Source of the DNA: Burkholderia sp. PAMC 26561
GTDB taxonomy: Bacteria; Pseudomonadota; Gammaproteobacteria; Burkholderiales; Burkholderiaceae
NCBI RefSeq assembly: GCF_001557535.2
Contig: NZ_CP014315.1
Coordinates: 310,001-374,000 of the forward strand
DNA length: 64,000 nucleotides
Direction: 5' to 3'
Within the stretch, counting starts at the first letter, position 1. Each line of letters begins with the position of its first letter. The position numbers were made by a program, and so were the translations under genes. The notes under the pieces were generated by a model. It searched no databases and had not been told where the DNA came from. It saw nothing but the letters and a program-made list of their open reading frames with translations. Shown here one piece after another: positions 1 through 9,196 of this stretch.

Positions 1-511
1 AGAGAAGGATCACTTCGCGCAGGCCAAGGCGGATGCGTCTGCGGTCGCCGCGCGTTTGCTCGTGGACAGCGAGACGGTTTTCATCGATTGCGGGACGACG
101 CTGACCACCCTCGCGCGGCTGATTCCCGCCGACATGCATCTGACGGTCGTGTGTTATTCGCTCAATGTCGCCGAGATCCTGCGGCGCAAGGCCAACGTAC
201 GGATGATCTTGCTGGGCGGCGTGTATGCGCCGTCATCGGATTCATTTTCCAGCGATGAAAGCATCGAGACGCTGAAACGCATGGGAATCAACAAGGCGTT
301 CATATCGGCGGGTGGGGTCGACGACACGCGTGGCGTCACGTGCTGGAATTTCCATGAAGTCGCGATCAAACAGGCCGCGATGGAAAGCGCGGTCGAACGG
401 CATCTTGTCGTCGATGCCAGCAAGCTGGGGAAAGTCAAGGCACTGCGGTTCTCTCAACTCGACAAGTTCGACTCCGTGATCACGGAGAAGGGAATGAGCC
501 CGAAAGCGTGA
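1..511 (+). CDS. DeoR-family transcriptional regulator, C-terminal part
   Basis: The reading frame is open from base 2, so the gene begins before the window and its DNA-binding winged helix is missing. What remains is the DeoR-type sensor domain, which has the isomerase-like fold that binds a phosphorylated sugar or similar effector. Family signs are the IDCGTT segment, the SLNVAEIL stretch, the LLGG turn and the late VDASKLGK segment. The residual protein is about 169 residues. The gene ends 10 bases from the convergent LysR gene. A deoxyribose-type operon 2.4 kb downstream has a DeoR-like operator, but whether this regulator binds it cannot be told from the sequence. Confidence 0.85.
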   Translation, partial: EKDHFAQAKADASAVAARLLVDSETVFIDCGTTLTTLARLIPADMHLTVVCYSLNVAEILRRKANVRMILLGGVYAPSSDSFSSDESIETLKRMGINKAFISAGGVDDTRGVTCWNFHEVAIKQAAMESAVERHLVVDASKLGKVKALRFSQLDKFDSVITEKGMSPKA

Positions 512-521
512 GTGGCATGGA

Positions 522-1412
522 TTAAATACGCTGCAGTAACGCCGCCGCAAAAAAGTCAGTCGCGCGGCGCACGCGTGCCGGTACGAACCGGCGTTTCGGC
601 CAGATGAGGCTGACGTCCCTGGCGTCGCCAATGAAGTCCTCCAGGATCGTGATGACGTCCGGATGGTCGAGTTCATCGGCGAGAGAAACTTTCGCGAACA
701 GGCCAATTCCAACGCCTTCCAGCACACCGGACCGGATCGTTTCGACACTATTGGATGAAAGGTTGCCGCGAACGGCCACGCTGAACCGGCCTTCCGGTCC
801 GACGAATGGCCAGTTTGCCGACTCGATCAGGCCGCCGTATAAAAGGCAATTGTGATCGACGAGTTCGGCAGGAGTCTTCGGTATCCCGCGTTGCTCGAAG
901 TAGCGCCGTGATCCGACACATACGAGCGGCGTTGTGGTCACGCGCCGGACAACCGCGTCGGGTTCATCGACGGGACCTACCCGGATCGCCAGGTCGATCC
1001 GGTCCTGCACCATATCGCGCACGAAGTCCGACAGAACGAGATCGACCTGAAGGCCGGGATTGAGCGCCAACAACTCAGGTATGAGCGGAAGAATGTGAAG
1101 GCGTCCGAAGGTCGAGGACGTCGCGATCCTGATCAATCCCGAGACATTGAGCGTGCTGCTTTTCAGCTCGCTGTCGGCTTCATCCATCTCTTCAATCAGC
1201 GGTTTCGTCCGGTCGTAGTAGCGCTGCCCTTGATCCGTCAGCGTGACGCTGCGCGTGCTGCGGTTGAACAGCATCACGCCGAGACGCTTCTCCAGCGCGC
1301 CAACGGCCTTGCTGACGGCCGACTGCGAATCACCGGTCCTGCGGGCTGCCGCGGAAAAGCCGCCTGCTTCAACCACGGCGATAAACGCATCCACTTCGTG
1401 AAACCGGTCCAT
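522..1412 (-). CDS. LysR-family transcriptional regulator
   Basis: This 296-residue protein has the LysR layout: an N-terminal winged helix (residues about 1-60, with GGFSAAARRTGDSQSAVSKA and the following LGVMLFNRSTR turn) and a C-terminal periplasmic-binding-like effector domain. The frame is open further upstream, but the start at 1412 is chosen because it begins with the usual MDRFHEVDAF and is preceded by the ribosome-binding sequence AAGGGA. It is divergent from the short-chain dehydrogenase gene at 1536 with 123 bases between, so it probably controls that gene and the reductase after it. The closest style is the LysR subgroup that regulates oxidoreductases; no ligand can be named. Confidence 0.9.
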   Translation of the reverse strand: MDRFHEVDAFIAVVEAGGFSAAARRTGDSQSAVSKAVGALEKRLGVMLFNRSTRSVTLTDQGQRYYDRTKPLIEEMDEADSELKSSTLNVSGLIRIATSSTFGRLHILPLIPELLALNPGLQVDLVLSDFVRDMVQDRIDLAIRVGPVDEPDAVVRRVTTTPLVCVGSRRYFEQRGIPKTPAELVDHNCLLYGGLIESANWPFVGPEGRFSVAVRGNLSSNSVETIRSGVLEGVGIGLFAKVSLADELDHPDVITILEDFIGDARDVSLIWPKRRFVPARVRRATDFFAAALLQRI

Positions 1413-1535
1413 TGCATTCCCTTCGACTGACCCATTCGAACAGAGAATAGATCTTATGAAAAATATGCGGATTATCATTCGCCGCGAGGGGAATTATGCT
1501 GGTTTTGTCAATCACGCACAGAACAGAAGGTCTCC

Positions 1536-2285
1536 ATGTCCACTCTTACAGACAAGATTGCCGTGATCAGCGGCGGAACGACCGGTATCGGATTAGCGAT
1601 TGCCCAGCGGTTTGTCGCAGAAGGCGCGCACGTCTTCATCTTCGGCCGCCGGCAGGCACAGCTCGACGAAGCCGCCAAACTCATTGGGCGCAACGTCACC
1701 GCCATCCAGGCCGACGTCACGAACGTCGATGACCTGGACCGCGTCGCTGCATTGGTCAAGAAAGAAAAAGGCATCGTCGATATTGTCGTTTCGAATGCGG
1801 GCTTAACAGAGCAGGCTTCCATCGATACCCTAACGCCCGAACACTTCGACAAGACTTTCAACCTCAACGCCCGCGCCCCGGTTTTCCTCGTGCAGAAGCT
1901 GCTGCCCCTGATGACGGGCGGCGGATCGATCGTGCTGGTTTCGTCGGCGATGCACGGCATGGGCATTCCCGGACACACCGCGTATGCGGCGACCAAGGCG
2001 GCGATGCGATCCTACGCCCGCACGTGGGCCGCCGAATTCAAGGATCGCGGCATTCGCGTCAATACGCTGAGCCCGGGCGTCACCGACACGCCGATTCTCG
2101 ATTCCCAGGCGAAGTCGCCCGAAGAGCGCGAAGCGCTGGTGAGGATGTACCTGAACATGATCCCGCTTGGCCGGCTTGCACGTGCCGATGAGATGGCCAG
2201 TGCGGCGCTGTTCCTCGCTTCCGATCAGAGTTCCTACATGACCGGTGCGGACCTGATGGACGACGGTGGCGTCGGCCAGGTCTGA
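1536..2285 (+). CDS. Short-chain dehydrogenase/reductase (SDR)
   Basis: This is a classical SDR of 249 residues, the usual length. The N-terminal nucleotide-binding motif GGTTGIG is at about residues 12-18, the NAG motif (SNAGLTEQ) follows in the middle, and the catalytic Ser-Tyr-Lys set is visible as VSSAMHG and YAATK. The end has the common YMTGADLMDDGG form that closes the substrate pocket. The enzyme should oxidise or reduce a carbonyl or alcohol with NAD(P)(H) in the cytoplasm; the substrate is unknown. It is followed after 29 bases by an NAD(P)-binding reductase and is divergent from a LysR gene, so the three probably form one regulatory unit. Confidence 0.92.
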   Translation: MSTLTDKIAVISGGTTGIGLAIAQRFVAEGAHVFIFGRRQAQLDEAAKLIGRNVTAIQADVTNVDDLDRVAALVKKEKGIVDIVVSNAGLTEQASIDTLTPEHFDKTFNLNARAPVFLVQKLLPLMTGGGSIVLVSSAMHGMGIPGHTAYAATKAAMRSYARTWAAEFKDRGIRVNTLSPGVTDTPILDSQAKSPEEREALVRMYLNMIPLGRLARADEMASAALFLASDQSSYMTGADLMDDGGVGQV

Positions 2286-2314
2286 GATCCGTTCAACTAT
2301 CAAAGGAGAGATCA

Positions 2315-2908
2315 ATGAACTACGCAATCATCGGGCTTGGCAAGATCGGCACGGCCATCGCCCAGGCTTTTGCCCGTCAGGGCATCGAAGTAGCAGTGGC
2401 AGGCAGGCGGCCGCTGGACGTGCTCGCTGCAAAAATCGGCCCGTCGCTCGTCGCGCAGCGAATCGAGGACGCGGTGAAGGCCGACGTGGTTATCCTGGCC
2501 GTGCCCTTCGGTACGCATCAGGACATTGGACGGACGGCGGGAAGCTGGGAAGGAAAGATCGTGATCGATGCAACCAATGCCTACGATGTCCCACCGGAAG
2601 AGTTGGGCGGCCTGCCGTCGACCGCCGCTGTTGCGAAGGCGTTTCCGGGAGCGAAGCTGGTGAAGGCGTTCAACCATTTGCCGGCGGGTGTGCTGGCGCA
2701 AGGACCGACGCCGCTTCAAGGCGGACGGCGGGTCGTGTTCGTCGCAGGCGATGACGACGCGGCCAGCGCGTCGGTGGCGAAGCTGGTAGACCGGCTTGGG
2801 TTTGCACCGATCGAACTCGGGAAGATCGGCGAAGGCGGCCTGCTCATCCAGGCAAGGGGCCGCACGTGGGCCCACTTGATTTTTCAGGATCTGGTCAAGT
2901 TCGAGTGA
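2315..2908 (+). CDS. NADPH-dependent F420-reductase-like NAD(P)-binding protein
   Basis: The 197-residue protein starts with a Rossmann motif, GLGKIG, at residues 7-12 and continues with the AGRR segment typical of NADP binding. The overall sequence resembles the F420H2:NADP oxidoreductase / pyrroline-carboxylate-reductase-like family (DUF-type NAD-binding domain), including an AVPFGTH motif and the VKAFNHLPA segment. In proteobacteria without F420 such proteins are reductases of unknown substrate. The ribosome-binding site AAAGGAGAG lies just before the ATG. It is the second gene after the SDR and converges on the ABC permease gene, ending 16 bases before that gene's stop. Confidence 0.8.
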   Translation: MNYAIIGLGKIGTAIAQAFARQGIEVAVAGRRPLDVLAAKIGPSLVAQRIEDAVKADVVILAVPFGTHQDIGRTAGSWEGKIVIDATNAYDVPPEELGGLPSTAAVAKAFPGAKLVKAFNHLPAGVLAQGPTPLQGGRRVVFVAGDDDAASASVAKLVDRLGFAPIELGKIGEGGLLIQARGRTWAHLIFQDLVKFE

Positions 2909-2924
2909 TGAAGGGTACGCGGTT

Positions 2925-3986
2925 TTACCTTGCGCGCCTGCCCAACGCAAACAACGTCCCGGCGACCAGAATAAACGCGCCGATAATCACCTTCTGCCAG
3001 GTACTCGGCACGCCGACCAGAATCAGCACGCTGTTGATAAGCGTCACGAGCACCACGCCCAACAGCGTGCCAACAACCGTACCCGTCCCGCCGGTAATCC
3101 TCGCCCCGCCTAGAATCACCGCGGCGATCACATCCAGCTCCGTGCCCACCAGATCAAACGGATTCGCCAATCGATTGGTCGATACGTGCAGAATCCCCGC
3201 GATCCCTGCCAGCATCCCCGTGTATCCGAACACGAACAAATGAATTGAGCGCAGGTTGTAGCCGAGCCGCTCGGCGATCGGCAAGCTTCCGCCCATTGCG
3301 TAAACGCCGCGTCCCATCATCGTTCGATTCAGCAGCCACCACGTCACGACCGCTGCCACAAACAACGCAATCACCGATACCGGCAACACCGCGCGAAGGC
3401 CATCGTTCGTGTGATAGAAAAAGAGCGGCAAACGCCCGAAGCTATCCATGCTGTGCGGGATGTTCATGAAGAACTGCGTTCCCACGAACGTCAGCAACAG
3501 GCCGCGATACAGGTACTGCGTGCCGATCGTCACGATCAGCGAAGGCGCTTTCAGCCGATGCACGAGCACGCCGTTGATCAACCCCAGCAACACGCCGCCG
3601 AGCGCGCCACATAAAAGAATCAGCGCAAACGGCGCATCCGGCCACCACGCAAACACGGCCTTGGTGATGGAGTACATCGTGAAAGCGGCAATCGCGGTGA
3701 ACGACACATCGATCCCGCCCGACGCCAGCACCACGAGCGTCCCCAGCGCAAACAACGACACGGTCGTGCCCGAGTGCAGCAAATCGAAGATGGTCGCGAA
3801 CTGGAAGAAGCGCGGGTTCAGCGTGCCGACCACAAGACACGTGATGATGATCAGCCCGAGCGTGAACCACTCCGGATTGCGCACCAGCCGCGCGGTAAAG
3901 CTCAACTGCCGCACTCGGGGTGCGACTTCGGCCAATGGCGGCTTGATCTGCGATGTCTGAGCAACGCGATGAATTGACTCGCTCAT
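2925..3986 (-). CDS. Sugar ABC transporter permease (RbsC/LsrC-like), second permease
   Basis: This 353-residue membrane protein belongs to the ribose/xylose/AI-2 permease family. It has about eight to ten hydrophobic segments and the family signatures GGIDVSFTA, GLINGVLVH and GGARITGGTGTVVGTLLG. The start at 3986 overlaps the stop of the ATPase gene by four bases (ATGA), so the two are translationally coupled; the longer upstream frame only reflects overlap with the ATPase. It is the last gene of the operon. With the other permease (6660-7694) it would form a heterodimeric channel, as in the autoinducer-2 and rhamnose transporters. The sugar is inferred from the operon to be deoxyribose or a deoxynucleoside. 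Confidence 0.9.
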   Translation of the reverse strand: MSESIHRVAQTSQIKPPLAEVAPRVRQLSFTARLVRNPEWFTLGLIIITCLVVGTLNPRFFQFATIFDLLHSGTTVSLFALGTLVVLASGGIDVSFTAIAAFTMYSITKAVFAWWPDAPFALILLCGALGGVLLGLINGVLVHRLKAPSLIVTIGTQYLYRGLLLTFVGTQFFMNIPHSMDSFGRLPLFFYHTNDGLRAVLPVSVIALFVAAVVTWWLLNRTMMGRGVYAMGGSLPIAERLGYNLRSIHLFVFGYTGMLAGIAGILHVSTNRLANPFDLVGTELDVIAAVILGGARITGGTGTVVGTLLGVVLVTLINSVLILVGVPSTWQKVIIGAFILVAGTLFALGRRAR

Positions 3987-5509
3987 GCTGCCTCTGAAAG
4001 TAGTGCGTGATAAAGATCGGCCTCGGTCAAGTCTTCGGCTCTGTACTCGTCCGATACACGGCCTTTCTTCATCATCAGGATCCGGTCGGAATTCTGCAGC
4101 AACTCGGGCAGGTCGTCGCTGATCAGGATGATGCCAATGCCCTGCTCCGCCAGCCGCTGCATGATGCGATAAATGATGTCCTTCGATCCCACGTCCACGC
4201 CAACGGTCGGTCCATGCAGGATCAGAACGCGTGGATCGATGGCAAGCCATCGCCCGATCAATACACGTTGCTGGTTGCCGCCCGAAAGCGATTGCACGGG
4301 TTTGTCCACGTCGGGCGTTGCAATCTGCAAGTCCTTCACGGTGCGTTCGGCAAGTTCACGGGCGCGCTTTTTGTCGACTTGTCCGAAGCGGTCGCGCAAG
4401 CTCGAAATCAACGCGGTGATGACGTTGTCGCGAATGGACTTGTCGAGGAAAAGCCCTTCGTTCAGGCGGTCTTCCGGCACATAACCTATGCGTTGCCACT
4501 TGGCATCGGACGGCGTTTTGAGCCGCACGATGGAACCATCCAGCGTCACCGTCCCGCTGTCCGCGGGTGCGACGCCCGCAAGCGCCCGCGCGAGTTCGTT
4601 GCGCCCGGAATCGAGCAGACCGGTCACGCCGAGAATTTCTCCGCGATGCAGCGAGAACGTGACATCGGCGAACTGGCGCGAACGCGACAGGCTCTTCACA
4701 TCGAGCACGATCTCACGGCCGTCCATGACCTCGGCCTTCCTGTAGCGCTCGTTCGATAACTGCTTTCCCGTCATCAACTCGCCAATCTGCGCCTTCGTAT
4801 AATTTTCGATAGGACCCTGCGCCATCTTCTGGCCGTCGCGCAACACGATCACTTCACCGCCGATTGCGTAACACTCGTCCAGCTTGTGACTCACGAACAG
4901 CACCGCGACGCCGTCGGCGCGCAGTTTTGCGAGCACCGCGATCAGGTTATCGACTTCCTTTTGCGTAAGCGATGTCGTGGGTTCATCCATGATGACGAAC
5001 TTCGCTTCGCTCGCAATCGCGCGTGCAATAGCCACGAGCTGGCGCGTAGCCAACGGCAATTGTTCGATCAAGGTCGCCTGGAAATCGGCATCGCCGGGAA
5101 GGCCTACTGCTTCCAGCGCACGCGCCGCCGTGCGTGCCAGTGCCTTGCGATCAAACGTCCGCGCAAGGCGTCCGCCATGCGCCGCGAGTTCCGAAGTCAG
5201 GCCGACGTTCTCCGCCACGCTCATGTTCGGCAGCAGCGAAAGATCCTGATACACGGTTTCGATACCCGCCGACAATGCCTCGAGCGGTGCGAGCCGCGCA
5301 TGCCGTGCGCCTTCGATGACAAGCTCACCCTGATCGGGCGGTTGCGCACCGGAGATGATCTTGATCAACGTGCTCTTGCCGCAGCCGTTCTCGCCGAGCA
5401 GGTGATAGATCTGCCCGCGCTCGAAAGAAAGGCTCACGCCACGCAGCGCATACACGCCGGTAAAGCGCTTATGGATATCGACGACTTCAAGAAGCGGCAC
5501 TGTACTCAT
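3983..5509 (-). CDS. Sugar ABC transporter ATPase (two ABC domains)
   Basis: This 508-residue protein has the double-ABC layout of RbsA/XylG/LsrA. The first domain has an intact Walker A (GENGCGKST) and Walker B with VIMDEPTTSL. The second domain has a weakened Walker A (GLLDSGRNE) and an intact LSGGNQQRV signature, which is usual for the family. The first-domain signature region is also degenerate (QLPLATRQ). The start at 5509 is chosen because the coding sequence begins there with MSTVPLLEV and the family alignment starts at this point; the longer frame to 5599 has no family sequence. It lies between the binding protein and the second permease gene and energises uptake from the inner membrane. 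Confidence 0.92.
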   Translation of the reverse strand: MSTVPLLEVVDIHKRFTGVYALRGVSLSFERGQIYHLLGENGCGKSTLIKIISGAQPPDQGELVIEGARHARLAPLEALSAGIETVYQDLSLLPNMSVAENVGLTSELAAHGGRLARTFDRKALARTAARALEAVGLPGDADFQATLIEQLPLATRQLVAIARAIASEAKFVIMDEPTTSLTQKEVDNLIAVLAKLRADGVAVLFVSHKLDECYAIGGEVIVLRDGQKMAQGPIENYTKAQIGELMTGKQLSNERYRKAEVMDGREIVLDVKSLSRSRQFADVTFSLHRGEILGVTGLLDSGRNELARALAGVAPADSGTVTLDGSIVRLKTPSDAKWQRIGYVPEDRLNEGLFLDKSIRDNVITALISSLRDRFGQVDKKRARELAERTVKDLQIATPDVDKPVQSLSGGNQQRVLIGRWLAIDPRVLILHGPTVGVDVGSKDIIYRIMQRLAEQGIGIILISDDLPELLQNSDRILMMKKGRVSDEYRAEDLTEADLYHALLSEAA

Positions 5510-5601
5510 CACTGAACCTTCAACCCTTTCAAGCTTCCTGATGACAGCGTGCATGGCGCCCTTCGGGACACCGTGCACGCCTTGCGTCCTGCCAGCCAAG
5601 A

Positions 5602-6606
5602 TCAGAACGGATACTGCTTGTAGTTGGTCTTGTCGACATCAACCCAGCCCGTTCCGCGCACGATGATGCCCTTGCCCGGACCCTTGCTCACGGTGACCTT
5701 GTTGTATCCGACGATGCCCAGGTCCGCGCCGTTCTCGACTGTCTTGCCATCCACGAGCATCTTCGCGACCTTGTTCATCGCGATACCCGCAAGCTTCGGA
5801 TCCCAGAACGCGATGCCGTTGACCGCGCCGCTTTCAAGGAACTTGCCGGCTTCGGTCGGCAGGCCCGTGCCGTACACGCAGATCTTGCCGACCTTGCCCG
5901 CCTCTTCCACCGCACGGCCAATGCCGATCACATCCAGCGACGACGACCCTTGGAAGCCGGTCAGGTCAGGGTGCTTGCGCAGTACTTCCTTCGCGACCTG
6001 ATAAGCACGTTCGCCGTCGTTATTGGTTTCGAGTTTCGGCTCGACGAGGTCCATCTTCGGGTACTTCTGCTTCGCATTGCCAATACCGCCATCCGCCCAC
6101 TGGACCTGCGAACGGCTGCCGAGAGAACCGACCAGCACCGCCCACTTGCCTTGCGAACCCATGCACTTCGCCAGACGTTCGTTCAGGCCCGCGCCATACG
6201 CGGTGTTGTCGAACGCTTCGATATCGACCATCGTGTTCTTGGCGTTGTCGGCTTCATGCGTGACGACCTTGATGCCGCGATCCATCGCCTTCTTCAGCGC
6301 CGGTTCGAGCGTCGGCGGGTCGTAGGGAACGACCGCGATCGCCGTGACCTTCTTCGCGATCAAGTCTTCGATGATCTTCAGTTGCTGCGCGGCGTCCGCG
6401 CGTCCCGGACCGGTCTGATACGCGTTCACGCCGGGATTGTCCTTGGCGAATTCCTTCACGCCGTCGTCCATCCGGTTGAACCAGTTGATACCCGTGACCT
6501 TCACCACCGTGACGATGGTTTCGTTGGTCGCGGCGTGGGCCGCGGCAATGATGCCGCCAGTCAGCGTGACAGCAGCGAGTGCGATGGCAATGCGATTGAG
6601 TTTCAT
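5602..6606 (-). CDS. Sugar ABC transporter periplasmic binding protein (LsrB/RhaS-like)
   Basis: The 334-residue product begins with a signal peptide ending in AAAHA before ATNE. The rest is a type I periplasmic binding protein close to the autoinducer-2 / rhamnose binding group: an early KVTGINWFNRMDDGV segment, VVPYDPPTLEP, and FQGSSSLDVIGIGRAV. The start at 6606 has the ribosome-binding sequence GGAGA and gives a proper signal peptide; the upstream extension is the tail of the permease region in another frame. The gene sits between the two halves of the transporter. Specificity cannot be read directly; the kinase and aldolase in the same operon point to deoxyribose or a related compound. 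Confidence 0.92.
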   Translation of the reverse strand: MKLNRIAIALAAVTLTGGIIAAAHAATNETIVTVVKVTGINWFNRMDDGVKEFAKDNPGVNAYQTGPGRADAAQQLKIIEDLIAKKVTAIAVVPYDPPTLEPALKKAMDRGIKVVTHEADNAKNTMVDIEAFDNTAYGAGLNERLAKCMGSQGKWAVLVGSLGSRSQVQWADGGIGNAKQKYPKMDLVEPKLETNNDGERAYQVAKEVLRKHPDLTGFQGSSSLDVIGIGRAVEEAGKVGKICVYGTGLPTEAGKFLESGAVNGIAFWDPKLAGIAMNKVAKMLVDGKTVENGADLGIVGYNKVTVSKGPGKGIIVRGTGWVDVDKTNYKQYPF

Positions 6607-6659
6607 GCGTTTGTCTCCGTTATGGTTTGTATGTACAGCACATGAGATGAATCGAAAAT

Positions 6660-7694
6660 TCAGGCGGCGGGCGGTTTCGGCACTTTGATCACGGGCGCCG
6701 CGCCGCCCCGTCCGAAGATCGCGCGCACGCGTTCTCCGCCGGCGAGCGCCAGCGATGCCAGCAGTAGAAAGCCCCAGGCGCAATCGCCGAAGAACTGCGA
6801 CACGCCGAGCAAATTGAACAGGCTCGATAAAAACTGCAGCACGGTCGCGGCCAGGAACACGCACACGATGCGCCCATATCCGCCCGCCGGATTCACGCCG
6901 CCCATCACCGCAATCAGGATCGCGATCAGCAGGTACGAGTTGCCGTAATCCCATTTCGCGCTCGAGGTATGCGTCGCGCTGATCAATCCCGCGAGCGATG
7001 CCAGCACGCCGCACATGCCGTACGTGAGAATCAGCATACGGTCACGCGGAATGCCTGCGTAGAACGCAGCTTTCGGATTCGTGCCCATCAGATAGAGACG
7101 CAGGCCGAACGGCGTGCGCTTGAGCAACCAGCCGAGCAACAAAACGGTTGCCACGAAGATCCAGAGCGATATGGGTACTTCCAGGAGGGTGCCGTTGCCG
7201 ATCGCTGAAAGCGCATCGAGATATTCGACGCGCACCGACGCGCCGTTGCTGAGCACGACGGCAATTCCGGTAAACAACAACGACGTACCCAGCGTGCAAA
7301 GAATCGGCGTGAGTTTCAGGCGCGCGATGATCACGCCGTTCATCAACCCGCCGATCAAACCGAGCGCCACCGTGATCGCGCAGAACACGGCTGTGTAAAG
7401 CACGGGCGAGTTGTCGGCGGAGATGAACATGGGCAGCAACAGCGCCGCGACCATGCCCGAAAGATTGGCGAGCGCCACGCCCGACAAGTCGATACCGCCA
7501 TTGCCCGATACCATCGAAAGCATGATGCCGAGCGCGAGCAGGCCGAGCTCGGGCAACTGGCTGCCCATCGACTGGAGGTTGTCGATATCGACGAACTGTC
7601 CGTGCGATAAAACCGTCGCAACGATCACGACCAGCAGGTTCACCGCGACCAGGAAATTCAGTTGCCGGTCAGCGAGCAATTTCGATGCAAACAT
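6660..7694 (-). CDS. Sugar ABC transporter permease (RbsC/LsrD-like), first permease
   Basis: This 344-residue integral membrane protein has the sugar permease signatures GNGGIDLSGVALANLSG, GLMNGVIIARLKL and GGVNPAGGYGR. The start at 7694 has a strong ribosome-binding site (GAGGAG) and lies 16 bases after the kinase stop codon. The protein ends in a short proline- and alanine-rich cytoplasmic tail. It is clearly different from the other permease of the operon, so the channel should be a heterodimer. Gene order kinase-permease-binding protein-ATPase-permease is unusual because the transporter genes follow, not precede, the catabolic genes. Confidence 0.9.
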   Translation of the reverse strand: MFASKLLADRQLNFLVAVNLLVVIVATVLSHGQFVDIDNLQSMGSQLPELGLLALGIMLSMVSGNGGIDLSGVALANLSGMVAALLLPMFISADNSPVLYTAVFCAITVALGLIGGLMNGVIIARLKLTPILCTLGTSLLFTGIAVVLSNGASVRVEYLDALSAIGNGTLLEVPISLWIFVATVLLLGWLLKRTPFGLRLYLMGTNPKAAFYAGIPRDRMLILTYGMCGVLASLAGLISATHTSSAKWDYGNSYLLIAILIAVMGGVNPAGGYGRIVCVFLAATVLQFLSSLFNLLGVSQFFGDCAWGFLLLASLALAGGERVRAIFGRGGAAPVIKVPKPPAA

Positions 7695-7710
7695 CCAGGC
7701 GCTCCTCGGT

Positions 7711-8646
7711 TCAGGAATGTTGAGCTGGTTCGCCGAGTACGGCGTGGATCTCGGCGAGCTTCGGCATGGACGGTGCAGTACCCGCACGCGTGACCGACAG
7801 ACTTGCGAGCGCGCAGCCGAAACGTACGGCGTCGAGCGCGCTTTCGCCGCGTGCGAGCGCCGCGGCAAAACCGCCGGTGAAGCCGTCGCCAGCGCCCGCG
7901 GTTTCGACCACACGGCCGCAGTTGAACGCCGGCACCAGCACCGATTCCTTCGATGTATGCAGCAACGCGCCCGCTTCTCCCAACGTCACGATCACGGCTT
8001 TCACGCCTTTGCCGAGCAGGACGTCGGCGGCTTTGCGTGCATCGTCGACTGAGGCGATTTCAACGCCGGTCAGCGCTGTCGCTTCGGTTTCGTTCGGCGT
8101 GATGTAGTCGCACAGCGGGAAGATGTCGTCATCGAGCGTGAACGCGGGCGCCGGATTGAACACGGTCGTCACGCCATGACGATGCGCGATTTCAAGTCCG
8201 CGCTTCGCCGCCGCAACAGGTTGTTCGAGTTGCGTGACGAAGACCGCGGCAGATGCAATATCGGCCTCGATAGCGTCCACGTCTTCCGGGCACAAATGTC
8301 CAGCCGCGCCCGACGCCACGATGATAGCGTTCCCGCCGGTGACGTCATCCACGAAGATATGCGCCGCGCCGGTTGCCACGCCATCCGTCGACGTGGCGCG
8401 CGCCGTGATGCCTTCCGCAGCCCACGTCGAGCGCGCGATTTCGCCGAACGCATCCGCGCCGAGACGGGTGCAGAAGATCACGTCGGCGCCCGCGCGTGCA
8501 GCCGCCACCGCCTGATTGGAACCCTTGCCGCCGGGCCCCATCGCGAATGCCGTTCCGGCGATGGTCTCGCCCAGGAGCGGCATGCGCGCGGCGCGAAACG
8601 TCAGGTCCGTCACATAGATGCCGAGAATGACGACGCTGCGGCTCAT
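7711..8646 (-). CDS. PfkB/ribokinase-family sugar kinase, probable deoxyribokinase
   Basis: The 311-residue protein is a PfkB-family kinase. It has the N-terminal GGKGSNQAVAAA sugar-binding motif (residues about 38-50) and the C-terminal GAGDGFTGGFAAAL motif with the catalytic aspartate and anion hole. The NPAPAF and PNETEA segments are typical of ribokinases. Its start overlaps the stop of the mutarotase gene by four bases (ATGA). Beside deoC, phosphorylation of 2-deoxyribose at O5 is the most economical reading, since DeoC needs deoxyribose 5-phosphate; ribose cannot be excluded from the sequence. It acts in the cytoplasm right after uptake. Confidence 0.88.
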   Translation of the reverse strand: MSRSVVILGIYVTDLTFRAARMPLLGETIAGTAFAMGPGGKGSNQAVAAARAGADVIFCTRLGADAFGEIARSTWAAEGITARATSTDGVATGAAHIFVDDVTGGNAIIVASGAAGHLCPEDVDAIEADIASAAVFVTQLEQPVAAAKRGLEIAHRHGVTTVFNPAPAFTLDDDIFPLCDYITPNETEATALTGVEIASVDDARKAADVLLGKGVKAVIVTLGEAGALLHTSKESVLVPAFNCGRVVETAGAGDGFTGGFAAALARGESALDAVRFGCALASLSVTRAGTAPSMPKLAEIHAVLGEPAQHS

Positions 8647-9116
8647 TTCTCATTCCCCGACGGTGCATCGGGCGCAAGGTTCACGCCCTTCTTGAAGACG
8701 AAGCAACCATAACCGCGCCCTTCGCCGGTCGCGATCACGCAATACGCTTGTTTCGCACGCTCATAAAACGCAAACCGTTCGATTGAAGCAAACGGCGTCG
8801 TCTTTCCTTCGGCGGCATCGACTTCAGTCTGTGCTTCGCGTTGAACGGCGGGGAGCGCGTTTGCATCGCCGACAACTTCCATGCGCTCGGCCGGATGATC
8901 GACAAAACTATCCAGCGTGAACACCGACAGCACCGCGCGGATCGCACGCGGCGCATCCACGCCATCGAGCCGCAGCACGTGGCCGAGGACGGTCTGGCGC
9001 GCGACGGAATCGGCGGGGAAGTTTGCATCGCAGATCACGACTTCATCGCCGTGACCCATGGCGCACAGCGCGTGCAGGATGTCGGCGTTCAGCAGCGGAT
9101 CGAGGTTCTTGAGCAT
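8643..9116 (-). CDS. RbsD/FucU-family sugar mutarotase
   Basis: The 157-residue protein has the FucU/RbsD pattern: the N-terminal LLNADILHALCAMGHGDEVVICDANFP region with the catalytic histidine, and the C-terminal RAKQAYCVIATGE segment. It resembles the FucU branch more than RbsD in length. These enzymes interconvert ring forms or anomers of pentoses and fucose. The start has a strong site, AAGGAG. The four-base overlap with the kinase gene suggests that it delivers the ring form that the kinase uses. The mutarotase supports a free sugar, not only a nucleoside, as an intermediate. Confidence 0.88.
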   Translation of the reverse strand: MLKNLDPLLNADILHALCAMGHGDEVVICDANFPADSVARQTVLGHVLRLDGVDAPRAIRAVLSVFTLDSFVDHPAERMEVVGDANALPAVQREAQTEVDAAEGKTTPFASIERFAFYERAKQAYCVIATGEGRGYGCFVFKKGVNLAPDAPSGNEK

Positions 9117-9196
9117 TGTGTCTCCTTCAGTTGAGCGGCCCCGCTGTCGTGCGGGGTCAAGCGCTCAGATTCTATTTCTTCTGCTTCCGCTGCGTT

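Noticed and set aside
1..511. Naming the truncated DeoR protein as the repressor of the deoC operon
   Set aside because: Its DNA-binding part is outside the window and three unrelated genes lie between it and the operon, so the link is only possible.
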